The notes under the pieces were generated by a model that saw only the letters and a program-made list of their open reading frames with translations, was not told the origin of the DNA and made no database searches. Positions 1 through 6,146 of a stretch of 9,637 nucleotides of DNA are shown here, piece after piece; positions within the stretch are counted from its first letter, which is position 1, and each line of letters starts with the position of its first letter. Source of the stretch: Nevskiaceae bacterium (GTDB taxonomy: Bacteria > Pseudomonadota > Gammaproteobacteria > Steroidobacterales > Steroidobacteraceae); NCBI GenBank assembly GCA_031277355.1, contig JAITMN010000007.1:1-9637 (forward strand). Reading direction: 5' to 3'. A program made the translations under genes and the position numbers.

Positions 1-998
1 CTGGCGATGCGAAACACCACGTTGTTGGCGTATTCCACCAGCGAGTAGTTCATCGACGAGGGGTAGTTCGTGCCGCTGCCGTCGTAGTCCACGCCAAGAC
101 CGCCGCCCACGTCGAGGTATTGCAGCCCCGCGCCGAGTTGCTTCAATTCGGCGTACACGTGCGTTAACTCGTTGATCGCTTCGGTGACGCGGCGAATGTC
201 CTGCAACTGACTGCCCGGATGACAATGCACCAGTTGCAGGCAGTCGAGCATATTGCGAGCGCGCAGCACTTCCACCGCTTCGAGAATCTCGGTGGTGAAC
301 AGGCCGAACTTGGAGCGATCGCCGGTGGAGTCGCGCCAGCGACCCGAACCTTCGCTCGCCAGCTTGATGCGCACGCCGATGCGCGGCCGCACGCCGTAGT
401 TGTCGGCGTGTTTGAGGATCAGACCCAACTCGGAGAAATTCTCCACCACGGTGATGATGGTGCGGCCCAACTTCGTGGCGAGGATCACCGCTTCGATGTA
501 GCTGGAATCCTTGAAGCCATTGCAGACGATGAGCCGGTGCGGTGAGTTTTCCGTCATCGCCATCACGGAAAGCAATTCCGGCTTGCTGCCCACTTCAAGA
601 CCAAAGCCGTAGGGCGCGCCGTAGCGATAGACCTCCTCGACCACGAGGCGCTGCTGATTCACCTTGATCGGAAACACGGCGGCGTAGCGATTGCGGTATT
701 CGTTCTCGGCGATGGCATTGGCGAAGGCGTCGTGCAGACGCTTCAGGCGATGCGCGAGGATGTCGGAGAAGCGCACCACCACCGGCGTGCGCAGATCGCG
801 CGCCGACAGACCCTGCACCACTTCAAACAGATCGATCTCGCGGTCGGCCGTGATGTTCGGCCGCACGACCACATGACCGGACTCGTTGATGGCGAAGTAG
901 CCCTTGCCCCAGGCCGGAATCTGATACAGGTCGAGCGAATCCTGCACGCTCCATCCATTGCCCGCCGTGTTGCGGGAAGTCTTCGGGTCGCTGCTCAT
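1..998 (-). CDS. speA: Biosynthetic arginine decarboxylase (SpeA), N-terminal 332 residues, cut by window edge
   Basis: PLP-dependent enzyme that decarboxylates L-arginine to agmatine, the first step of the arginine route to putrescine. The start ATG at 998-996 is followed by the typical SpeA opening (WSVQDSLDLYQIPAWGKGYF, residues 16-35). AVFPIKVNQ, residues 107-115, holds the expected PLP lysine K112. HCHPGSQ (residues 258-264) matches the cofactor-stacking histidine motif of the fold, and the glycine loop DVGGGLGVDYDG (296-307) binds cofactor phosphate in this family. About half of a usual ~630-residue protein is present; the C-terminal half lies beyond position 1. It begins 3 nt after the stop of the upstream sulfurtransferase gene, so the two are almost certainly co-transcribed. 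A Pro follows the motif histidine (H260-P261) where a bulky aliphatic residue is common. Identity is secure. Confidence 0.96.
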   Translation of the reverse strand, partial: MSSDPKTSRNTAGNGWSVQDSLDLYQIPAWGKGYFAINESGHVVVRPNITADREIDLFEVVQGLSARDLRTPVVVRFSDILAHRLKRLHDAFANAIAENEYRNRYAAVFPIKVNQQRLVVEEVYRYGAPYGFGLEVGSKPELLSVMAMTENSPHRLIVCNGFKDSSYIEAVILATKLGRTIITVVENFSELGLILKHADNYGVRPRIGVRIKLASEGSGRWRDSTGDRSKFGLFTTEILEAVEVLRARNMLDCLQLVHCHPGSQLQDIRRVTEAINELTHVYAELKQLGAGLQYLDVGGGLGVDYDGSGTNYPSSMNYSLVEYANNVVFRIA

Positions 999-1001
999 GC
1001 G

Positions 1002-1877
1002 CTAGGGTTCCGTGCCGGTTTCAGGGCCGGTGGCTACCCGGCGGTTGGGATCGCGTATCCATTGGCTGTAGCTTCCGGCGTAGAGCTTCGCGCCTTCCAC
1101 CCCCAGCGCGGCCAGCGCCAGCAGGTTGTAGCAGGCGGTGATGCCGGAGCCGCACATCATTGCCAACTGCGAAGGTTCAACGCCTTGCAGATGCCGCTGC
1201 CAGCTTTGCCGCAGCGTGGCCTCGTCGAGCAACAGGCCGCCGGGACCGAAGTTGCGCGCGAAGGGATGATTGCGCGCGCCGGCCACATGACCGGCCACCG
1301 GGTCGATGGTCTCGTTCTCGCCGGCGAAGCGATCCGCGCCGCGCGCGTCGATCAGTCGCAGCGTGCGGGCGGCAAGGCCGCGCTGCACTTCATCGGCATC
1401 GACCACACCCGCAAAGGGCGAAGGCGGCACGGTGGTGGGCGTGCGGACGGGCGTTGCGGTGTCGGTGGGCAACCCGGCGGCCTGCCACGCGGCAAAACCG
1501 CCTTCGAGCACGCGCACATGGCGATGCCCGCGTGCGCGCAGCATCCACCACAGCCGCGCGGCGGCGATGCCTGCGCCCTGGTCGTAGGCCACAACATTCG
1601 TATCGGGCGTGAAGCCCCAGCCGCCAAGCGTTGCGGCAAAGTGTGCGGGGGAGGGCAGCGGGTGGCGGCCCGAATCCGGCGTGATCGGGCCGGACAGCGC
1701 CGTGTCGAGGCTGGCGAACACCGCGCCCGGAATGTGGCCCGCGCGATATTGCGCCAGCCCCCATTCGGGGCGCGGCAGATCGCTGCGGCAATCCACGACC
1801 AGCAGCGCGGGATCGCCGAGCAGTGCGGCAAGTTCGGGGGCACGGACCAGCGGCGCGTCGCCGGGGGTTGGCATCAT
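1002..1877 (-). CDS. sseA: Thiosulfate/3-mercaptopyruvate sulfurtransferase, two rhodanese domains
   Basis: A 291-residue tandem rhodanese protein, close in length to E. coli SseA (about 280). The N-terminal, non-catalytic domain spans about residues 10-132 (HIPGAVF near 48-54, LEGGFAAW 124-131). The C-terminal catalytic domain spans about 155-285 (HVAGARN 197-203, YAGSYSQW 266-273). The active loop is CGSGITAC with persulfide-carrying Cys242. A CGSG(V/I)TA loop is typical of 3-mercaptopyruvate sulfurtransferases, whereas classical rhodaneses have a CRKG-type loop; this favours mercaptopyruvate as sulfur donor. The protein is probably cytoplasmic, as no signal peptide is visible. The start is the first of two adjacent ATGs (1877 and 1874). 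The frame stays open further upstream, but that part runs into the neighbouring divergent gene and does not look like rhodanese. The stop is TAG at 1004-1002 and speA starts at 998, so this is the first gene of a pair. Function in sulfur transfer is family knowledge; a link to polyamines is only positional. Confidence 0.92.
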   Translation of the reverse strand: MMPTPGDAPLVRAPELAALLGDPALLVVDCRSDLPRPEWGLAQYRAGHIPGAVFASLDTALSGPITPDSGRHPLPSPAHFAATLGGWGFTPDTNVVAYDQGAGIAAARLWWMLRARGHRHVRVLEGGFAAWQAAGLPTDTATPVRTPTTVPPSPFAGVVDADEVQRGLAARTLRLIDARGADRFAGENETIDPVAGHVAGARNHPFARNFGPGGLLLDEATLRQSWQRHLQGVEPSQLAMMCGSGITACYNLLALAALGVEGAKLYAGSYSQWIRDPNRRVATGPETGTEP

Positions 1878-1949
1878 TCGCGCATCATCGCCGGTTGTTC
1901 TTCCATACACAATTCGTTGGCGCGATTTCATCGTTACAATTTGCTTACG
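1878..1949. promoter_or_regulatory. Divergent intergenic region between sseA-speA and gst-hss
   Basis: These 72 bp separate two divergent gene pairs and must hold both promoters unless one lies inside a gene. The region is more AT-rich than its surroundings. A good -10-like TACAAT (1935-1940) points at the plus-strand gene. ACAATT(C/T)G occurs twice as a direct repeat (1909-1916 and 1936-1943), the second copy overlapping that -10; it could be a regulator half-site or chance. I found no convincing -35/-10 pair on the minus strand and no Shine-Dalgarno before either start. Confidence 0.5.
1935..1940 (+). promoter_or_regulatory. Candidate -10 element of the gst-hss pair
   Basis: TACAAT matches TATAAT at 5 of 6 positions and ends 9 nt before the ATG at 1950. 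Transcription from it would start about 1947-1950, giving a leader of 0-3 nt. No Shine-Dalgarno precedes this ATG, which is consistent with a leaderless message. No matching -35 sits at 16-18 nt spacing, so the call rests on one hexamer. Confidence 0.4.
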
Positions 1950-2630
1950 ATGAGCATCGACGTGTACTGGAGTCCGGGTTCGCCTTACTGCTGGCGCGTG
2001 CTGTTGGCGTTGGAGTTGAAGGGGCTGGCGTACCACAGCCACCGCCTCGACATCGGCATGCAGCAGCACAAGGCGCCGCAAATGCTGGCGATGACACCGC
2101 GCGGGCGTCTGCCCGTGCTGCGCGATGAGGGCTATGTGGTGTTCGAGTCGCTGGCGGTGCTGTACTACCTCGACCTGAAATACCCCTCCCCGCCGCTGTT
2201 TGGTCACTCGCCCGAAGAAGCGGCGGTGATCATGCGCGTGATCAATGAGTTTCAGGCGTACACCGAAGCCGACGTGATGCGCATCATCGACGCGGTGCTG
2301 CGGCGGCGTCCGGCAATGGGCGGCGATGCGCTGACGCATGCGATGCACGTGATCGCCAGCGAAGCCCGCACCATCGAAGGGCGGCTTGCCAAGGGCGACT
2401 GGATCGTCGGCGATGCGGTATCGGCGGCGGACCTGATGATCTATCCTTGCATCCGCTTGTTGCACCGGGCGTTGATGCGCCCGGAAGCCCGGGAGCTTTC
2501 GGCGCGATTTTTGCCGGCGCAAGTACATTACCCCGGTCTGGCCCGCTGGATGCAGCGAGTGGAAGGCTTGCCAGGCTACGAACGAACCACGGGCGTGGAG
2601 TTGCCCTGGAAGGACACGGACAAGCCATGA
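1950..2630 (+). CDS. Glutathione S-transferase family protein
   Basis: A 226-residue protein of usual cytosolic GST length. The thioredoxin-like N-terminal domain (about 1-80) starts with beta strand MSIDVYW and the S-P-Y-C motif at 11-14, giving Ser11 or Cys14 as the likely glutathione-contacting residue. It continues with RGRLPVL carrying the cis-proline (P55) and FESLAVLYYLD with the E66-S67 pair that holds the glutathione gamma-glutamyl group. The alpha-helical C-terminal domain (about 88-215) has the S/T-x-x-D N-capping signature in VSAADLMIYP (D161). GSH binding is therefore likely; the second substrate cannot be read from the sequence. It resembles zeta/stringent-starvation-like GSTs in the SPYCWR stretch, but I do not assign a class. 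The frame is open far upstream (to 732), but that part is antisense to sseA/speA. The stop overlaps the ATG of hss (ATGA), so the two genes are translationally coupled. Confidence 0.88.
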   Translation: MSIDVYWSPGSPYCWRVLLALELKGLAYHSHRLDIGMQQHKAPQMLAMTPRGRLPVLRDEGYVVFESLAVLYYLDLKYPSPPLFGHSPEEAAVIMRVINEFQAYTEADVMRIIDAVLRRRPAMGGDALTHAMHVIASEARTIEGRLAKGDWIVGDAVSAADLMIYPCIRLLHRALMRPEARELSARFLPAQVHYPGLARWMQRVEGLPGYERTTGVELPWKDTDKP

Positions 2631-4045
2631 CGCACAAGGTTTACGTTGAGTTTCCCGGCCGCCTGGTGATGCTGGGCTTTGGCAGCATCGGGCAGGGCGT
2701 GCTGCCGCTGATTCTGCGGCACATCGGCATCGCTGCCGATCGCATCACGATTCTTTCGGCGGAGGACACCGGCAAGGCCGAAGCGCAGGCGCTGGGCGTG
2801 CGTTTCCTGCGCGAACCGTTGTTGCGCGAGAACTATCAGGCCGTGCTCGACACGCTGATCGGGCGCGGCGATTTTCTGGTGAATGTGTCGGTGGATGTGT
2901 CGAGCGTGGCGCTGATTCAGTATTGCTGGCAGCGCGGGGCGATGTATCTGGATACCTGCATCGAGCCTTGGGCCGGCGGCTACACCGATCTGTCGCTGCC
3001 ACCGTCGCGGCGCACGAACTATGCGCTGCGTGAGTCGGCGTTGGCGCTGCGCACTGCCGCCACCGCGAATGCGCCCACGGCGGTGATTACGCATGGCGCG
3101 AATCCGGGCATGGTGTCGCATCTGGTGAAAGCGGCGTTGCTGAACATTGCGCGCGACACCGGCCTTGAGTTGGCGCATGAGCCATCCAGTCGCGAGGATT
3201 GGGGACGCTTGGCGATGCAGTTGGGTGTGCGCACCATCCACATCGCCGAGCGCGACACGCAGGTGTGCGCGCGGCCCAAGCAGGCCAATGAGTTCGTGAA
3301 CACCTGGTCCGTGGATGGCTTCGTCGGCGAGGGCATGCAGCCGTCGGAGTTGGGTTGGGGCACGCATGAGCGCAATTTCCCGCCCGATGGCAGCGCCTAT
3401 GATTTCGGCGGCGGCGCGTCGATTTATCTGAACCGCCCCGGCGCTTCCACGCGCGTTCGCACCTGGACTCCGTTGGCGGGCAACTTCCACGGCTTTCTGA
3501 TCACGCACAGCGAGTCGATCTCGATTGCCGATTACTTCACCGTGCGCGAGAGCGGGCAGGTGGTGTATCGCCCGACCACGCACTATGCCTATCACCCCTG
3601 CGATTACGCGGTGCTGTCGATACATGAACTGGCGGGCCGCAATTGGCAGATGCAGGATCACAAGCACATCATGGTCGCGGACATCATCAGCGGCCGCGAT
3701 GAGTTGGGCGTGCTGCTGGCCGGTCACGCGCGCAATGCGTATTGGTATGGCTCGCAGTTGACCATCGAACAGGCCCGCTCGCTTGCGCCGAACAACAGCG
3801 CCACCAGCTTGCAGGTCACCGCTTCAGTGATGGCCGGCGTGATCTGGGCGATGGAGAATCCGGGGCGCGGATTGGTGGAGCCGGATGAAATGAACCATCG
3901 GCGCATGCTGGAAATCATCGGGCCGTATCTGGGCACGGTGACGGGTGCGTATACCGATTGGACGCCGCTGACAGATCGGGAAACCCTGTTTCCGGAAGAC
4001 CTTGACCGCAGTGATCCGTGGCAGTTCAAGAATGTGCGGGTGTAG
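2627..4045 (+). CDS. hss: Homospermidine synthase
   Basis: A 472-residue NAD-dependent enzyme (EC 2.5.1.44) that joins two putrescines, or putrescine and the aminobutyl group of spermidine, to make sym-homospermidine with release of ammonia or diaminopropane. It matches the usual bacterial Hss length (about 475). A Rossmann dinucleotide fold opens the protein after GRLVML with GFGSIGQG at 17-24. Further family-like stretches are NVSVDVSSV (86-94), YLDTCIEPW (107-115), ITHGANPGMV (154-163) and GNFHGFLITHSESISIADYF (285-304). The rich acidic and aromatic content fits a pocket for diamines; exact catalytic residues are not assigned. The start ATG overlaps the gst stop; AGGA at 2611-2614 may help re-initiation. 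speA lies divergently 1.6 kb away, so a precursor enzyme and a putrescine user are neighbours. No sign of truncation or transfer. Identity is firm. Confidence 0.95.
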   Translation: MTHKVYVEFPGRLVMLGFGSIGQGVLPLILRHIGIAADRITILSAEDTGKAEAQALGVRFLREPLLRENYQAVLDTLIGRGDFLVNVSVDVSSVALIQYCWQRGAMYLDTCIEPWAGGYTDLSLPPSRRTNYALRESALALRTAATANAPTAVITHGANPGMVSHLVKAALLNIARDTGLELAHEPSSREDWGRLAMQLGVRTIHIAERDTQVCARPKQANEFVNTWSVDGFVGEGMQPSELGWGTHERNFPPDGSAYDFGGGASIYLNRPGASTRVRTWTPLAGNFHGFLITHSESISIADYFTVRESGQVVYRPTTHYAYHPCDYAVLSIHELAGRNWQMQDHKHIMVADIISGRDELGVLLAGHARNAYWYGSQLTIEQARSLAPNNSATSLQVTASVMAGVIWAMENPGRGLVEPDEMNHRRMLEIIGPYLGTVTGAYTDWTPLTDRETLFPEDLDRSDPWQFKNVRV

Positions 4046-4054
4046 CGCGGGGCT

Positions 4055-4552
4055 TCATTCGTAATCAATCGCGATGATGGCATAGCGCCGCACGCGCCCG
4101 GCGATATCAAGCTCCACCTCCGCGTCGAGTGCCTTGCCCAGCAGCACGCGCGCCAGCGGCGCATCCATGCTGATGTAGCCGGGTGCGGCGTCGAATTCAT
4201 CCGGGCCGACGATGCGGTGGCGATGCGTGTCGCCGGCTTCGTCTTCCAGTTCCACCCATGCGCCGAAGAACACGCGGCCCTGATCCGTGGGCGGGCGATC
4301 CACGACGGTCATGCCGTCGAGGCGTTTGCGCAGAAAGCGCACGCGCGAGTCGATTTCGCGCAGGCGCTTCTTGCCGTAGGTGTACTCGGCGTTTTCGGAG
4401 CGATCGCCCATTGCGGCAGCAGCCGACACCGCAGCGGTGACCTGCGGGCGCTCGACGCGCCAGAGTTGGTCGAGTTCGGCCTTCAGGCGCGCGTGGCCTG
4501 CGGGCGTGATGTAGCGCGATCCGGCGCGCGTGGGAGGGCGATAACGGCTCAT
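4055..4552 (-). CDS. greB: Transcription elongation factor GreB
   Basis: A 165-residue factor that enters the RNA polymerase secondary channel and stimulates cleavage of backtracked RNA. The N-terminal coiled coil (about 15-85) carries the tip sequence MGDRSENAEY (48-57) with the acidic pair D50 and E53 that positions the catalytic metal. KKRLREIDSRVRFLRKRL (61-78) is the basic second helix. The C-terminal FKBP-like domain includes VFFGAWVELEDE (94-105) and HRIVGPDEFD (112-121). The LWRVERPQV stretch and the FFGAWVE signature separate GreB from GreA. The frame can be extended to an ATG at 4630, but homology begins near this ATG, and the extension would run through the intergenic palindrome. 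It converges with hss, leaving 9 bp between the stops, and diverges from lemA. No Shine-Dalgarno precedes the ATG. Confidence 0.94.
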   Translation of the reverse strand: MSRYRPPTRAGSRYITPAGHARLKAELDQLWRVERPQVTAAVSAAAAMGDRSENAEYTYGKKRLREIDSRVRFLRKRLDGMTVVDRPPTDQGRVFFGAWVELEDEAGDTHRHRIVGPDEFDAAPGYISMDAPLARVLLGKALDAEVELDIAGRVRRYAIIAIDYE

Positions 4553-4558
4553 GGCGGA

Positions 4559-4575
4559 TTGAAGGATACCTTCAA
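4559..4575. repeat. Perfect 7+7 bp palindrome just upstream of greB
   Basis: TTGAAGG-ATA-CCTTCAA is a perfect inverted repeat with a 3-nt centre, ending 6 nt from the greB start codon. Read on the minus strand it contains TATCCT (4568-4563), a possible -10 for greB. If greB starts transcription there, the palindrome is not in the RNA and would act as a DNA operator; if transcription starts further upstream it would form a hairpin over the translation start. Confidence 0.6.
4563..4568 (-). promoter_or_regulatory. Candidate -10 element of greB
   Basis: TATCCT on the minus strand matches TATAAT at 4 of 6 positions and ends 10 nt before the greB ATG. No -35-like hexamer lies 16-18 nt upstream. 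It is supported mainly by its position, which matches the candidate -10 boxes of the gst gene and the L,D-transpeptidase gene, and by its location inside the palindrome. Confidence 0.28.
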
Positions 4576-4593
4576 GCAAGCGTGCACGCGCAT

Positions 4594-4621
4594 TTGACCC
4601 GTCACGCGCACATGCGAAAAT
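4594..4621 (+). promoter_or_regulatory. Sigma-70-type promoter for the lemA operon
   Basis: TTGACC (4594-4599, 5 of 6 to TTGACA) is followed after 16 nt by GAAAAT (4616-4621, 4 of 6 to TATAAT). Transcription would start near 4628, giving a leader of about 35 nt before lemA. The -35 lies about 20 bp from the greB palindrome, so a protein bound there could affect both directions. Confidence 0.45.
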
Positions 4622-4650
4622 GAACGCCACTCAAGGACGAACCGAACTAC

Positions 4651-4654
4651 GGAG
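4651..4654 (+). promoter_or_regulatory. Ribosome binding site of lemA
   Basis: GGAG with 8 nt to the ATG at 4663 fixes the lemA start. It is the clearest Shine-Dalgarno in the window and contrasts with the starts of gst, greB and the L,D-transpeptidase gene, which have none at a usable distance. Confidence 0.6.
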
Positions 4655-4662
4655 AATGTTTC

Positions 4663-5256
4663 ATGCGCAGTTACCGGATGATTCTGCTGGCCGCCGCCGC
4701 CACGCTGCTTTGCGGATGCGGCTACAACACGCTGCAACAGCAGGACGAGGCGGTGAAGGCTTCCTGGTCCGAAGTGGTGAATCAATATCAGCGCCGCGCC
4801 GATCTGATCCCGAATCTGGTCGAGACGGTGAAGGGTTTTGCCGCGCAGGAACAGCAGGTGCTGGTGGGCGTGACCGAAGCGCGTGCGCGTGCTTCGTCCA
4901 TTCAGCTCACGCCTGAATTGCTGAACGATCCGGTGGCGATGCAGCAGTTTCAGCAGAGTCAGGGGGCGCTCAGCTCGGCGCTGAAGAGTCTGTTTGCGAT
5001 AACGGAGAACTACCCGGAGTTGAAGTCCGACCAGAATTTCCGCGACCTGCAGGCGCAGATCGAAGGCACGGAGAATCGCATCGCGGTGGCGCGCAATCGC
5101 TATGTGGAGGCGGTGCGTATCTACAACACCACGGTGCGCTCGTTCCCCAGCAATCTGACGGCGATGTTGTTCAAGCATGGCGTGAAGGCGAACTTCGGCG
5201 TGGAGAACGAGGCGGAGATCACCGCGCCGCCGCGCGTGGATTTCGGCACACGCTGA
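4663..5256 (+). CDS. lemA: LemA family lipoprotein
   Basis: A 197-residue LemA-family protein, the usual length. Residues 1-18 form a lipoprotein signal (basic MRSYR, then a hydrophobic run) ending in L-C-G-C, so Cys19 is the likely lipidated residue. Gly at +2 argues for outer-membrane rather than inner-membrane retention. The mature part begins with the family hallmark GYNTLQQQDEAV and continues with NQYQRRADLIPNLVETVKGF (39-58), QEQQVLVGVTEARARA and a long helical region ending in ARNRYVEAVRIYNTTVRSFP, predicted as an alpha-helical bundle. Molecular function is unknown for the family; linkage to TPM-domain proteins is the recurring clue, and an envelope scaffold role is inference. It is the first gene of a three-gene operon with its own promoter. 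Its TGA overlaps the next ATG by 1 nt (TGATG). Confidence 0.93.
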   Translation: MRSYRMILLAAAATLLCGCGYNTLQQQDEAVKASWSEVVNQYQRRADLIPNLVETVKGFAAQEQQVLVGVTEARARASSIQLTPELLNDPVAMQQFQQSQGALSSALKSLFAITENYPELKSDQNFRDLQAQIEGTENRIAVARNRYVEAVRIYNTTVRSFPSNLTAMLFKHGVKANFGVENEAEITAPPRVDFGTR

Positions 5257-6143
5257 TGCGGATACCGGCGCTGCCTGTTGTCGTGATGGCGGCGCTGTTG
5301 CTGATGGCCGGCGCGGGCTTTGCCCAGCAATTGCAGGCAGTCCCCCAACTCGAATCCCGCGTCACCGACTTGACCGGCACGCTCACCGCGCAGCAGCAGG
5401 CCGAGCTTGAACAGAAGCTCGCCGACTTCGAGCAGCGCAAGGGTTCGCAGATCGCGGTGCTGCTGGTGGGCAGCACGCGGCCTGAAACCATCGAGCAGTA
5501 TTCGCTGCGCGTGGTCGATGCGTGGAAGCTGGGGCGCGAACAGCCCGACGATGGCGTGCTGTTGCTCGTGGCGATCGATGATCGCGCGCTGCGCATCGAA
5601 GTGGGCTATGGACTGGAAGGGGCGATTCCCGATGCGCTCGCCCGCCGCATCATCGACGAGAACATCAAGCCGCTGTTTCAGCAGCGCGATTACTACAGCG
5701 GTATTCAGGCCGGACTCACGCAGGTGATGCGGCTGATCGACGGCGAATCGCTGCCGCCGCCGGATCGCCGCTGGCAGGGCGGCAAGAGAACAGCCGATGA
5801 GTGGTTGCCGATCGTGCTGATCGGCTCGGTGATCGTCGGCGCGTTGCTGCAAAGCTTGCTGGGCCGCGCTGCCGGCTCGCTGGTCACGGGTGGCGGCGCG
5901 GGTTTGCTGATGTGGGTGCTGACGTATTCGATTGCCTCCGCGTTGGTCGTCGGCGTTTTTGCGCTGTTGTTCAATGCCTTTTCAGGCGGGCGCGGCAGCG
6001 GGCGGGGCGGTGGCTTTGGCAGCGGTGGTTTCGGTGGTGGCCGGTTTGGAGGCGGTGGATTCGGAGGCGGCGGTTTTGGCGGTGGCGGCTTTGGCGGCGG
6101 TGGCGGTGGCTTTGGAGGCGGCGGCGCTTCGGGGCGCTGGTGA
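5256..6143 (+). CDS. TPM domain membrane protein with glycine-rich C-terminal tail (YgcG-like)
   Basis: A 295-residue envelope protein. Residues 1-23 are a Sec signal peptide with a likely cut after GAGFA. The TPM domain (about 30-165) shows RVTDLTGTLTAQQQAELEQK, then a hydrophobic strand IAVLLVGST, DDGVLLLVAIDDRALRIEVG and GYGLEGAIPD (117-126), the standard YgcG/TPM core. Two hydrophobic stretches follow (about 184-203 and 214-242), predicted membrane segments. Residues 244-291 are almost pure Gly/Phe repeats, and the protein ends in GGGGASGRW, a conserved ending of this family. The TPM domain is therefore expected in the periplasm, anchored in the inner membrane. Some TPM proteins have been described as phosphatases or repair factors in other lineages, but activity here cannot be read. 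It overlaps lemA by 1 nt and lies 3 nt before the second TPM gene. Confidence 0.9.
   Translation: MRIPALPVVVMAALLLMAGAGFAQQLQAVPQLESRVTDLTGTLTAQQQAELEQKLADFEQRKGSQIAVLLVGSTRPETIEQYSLRVVDAWKLGREQPDDGVLLLVAIDDRALRIEVGYGLEGAIPDALARRIIDENIKPLFQQRDYYSGIQAGLTQVMRLIDGESLPPPDRRWQGGKRTADEWLPIVLIGSVIVGALLQSLLGRAAGSLVTGGGAGLLMWVLTYSIASALVVGVFALLFNAFSGGRGSGRGGGFGSGGFGGGRFGGGGFGGGGFGGGGFGGGGGGFGGGGASGRW
5985..6128 (+). repeat. In-frame GGN-rich tandem repeat encoding a Gly/Phe tail
   Basis: About 48 codons made of units close to GGxGGxGGxTTxGG, encoding repeated GGGGFG or GGFG. Codon choice varies between copies (GGC, GGT, GGA), so this is a protein-level repeat under selection rather than a recent DNA duplication. 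Slippage at these copies would change the tail length in steps of three bases or break the frame. Confidence 0.8.
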
Positions 6144-6146
6144 GCG

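Noticed and set aside
1917..1940. TTGGCG (1917-1922) as the -35 for TACAAT (1935-1940)
   Set aside because: The spacer is only 12 nt, too short for a sigma-70 promoter; only the -10 is kept as a candidate.
732..1949. Long open frame upstream of and in frame with the gst gene, giving a 632-residue reading
   Set aside because: It is antisense to speA and sseA and has Arg/His/Gly/Ala-rich composition typical of high-GC shadow frames; only the part from 1950 shows GST homology.
2576..3727. 383-codon minus-strand frame inside hss
   Set aside because: Fully antisense to the clearly conserved hss gene, with His/Arg/Gln-rich composition and no recognisable motif.
4553..4630. Longer greB start at 4630
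   Set aside because: The added 26 residues are not GreB-like, would cross the palindrome and cover the lemA promoter; the ATG at 4552 matches the family N-terminus.
5985..6128. Tandem repeats considered as a CRISPR array or DNA satellite
   Set aside because: Units are short, in frame, without spacers, and with synonymous variation, so they are a coding Gly/Phe tail.
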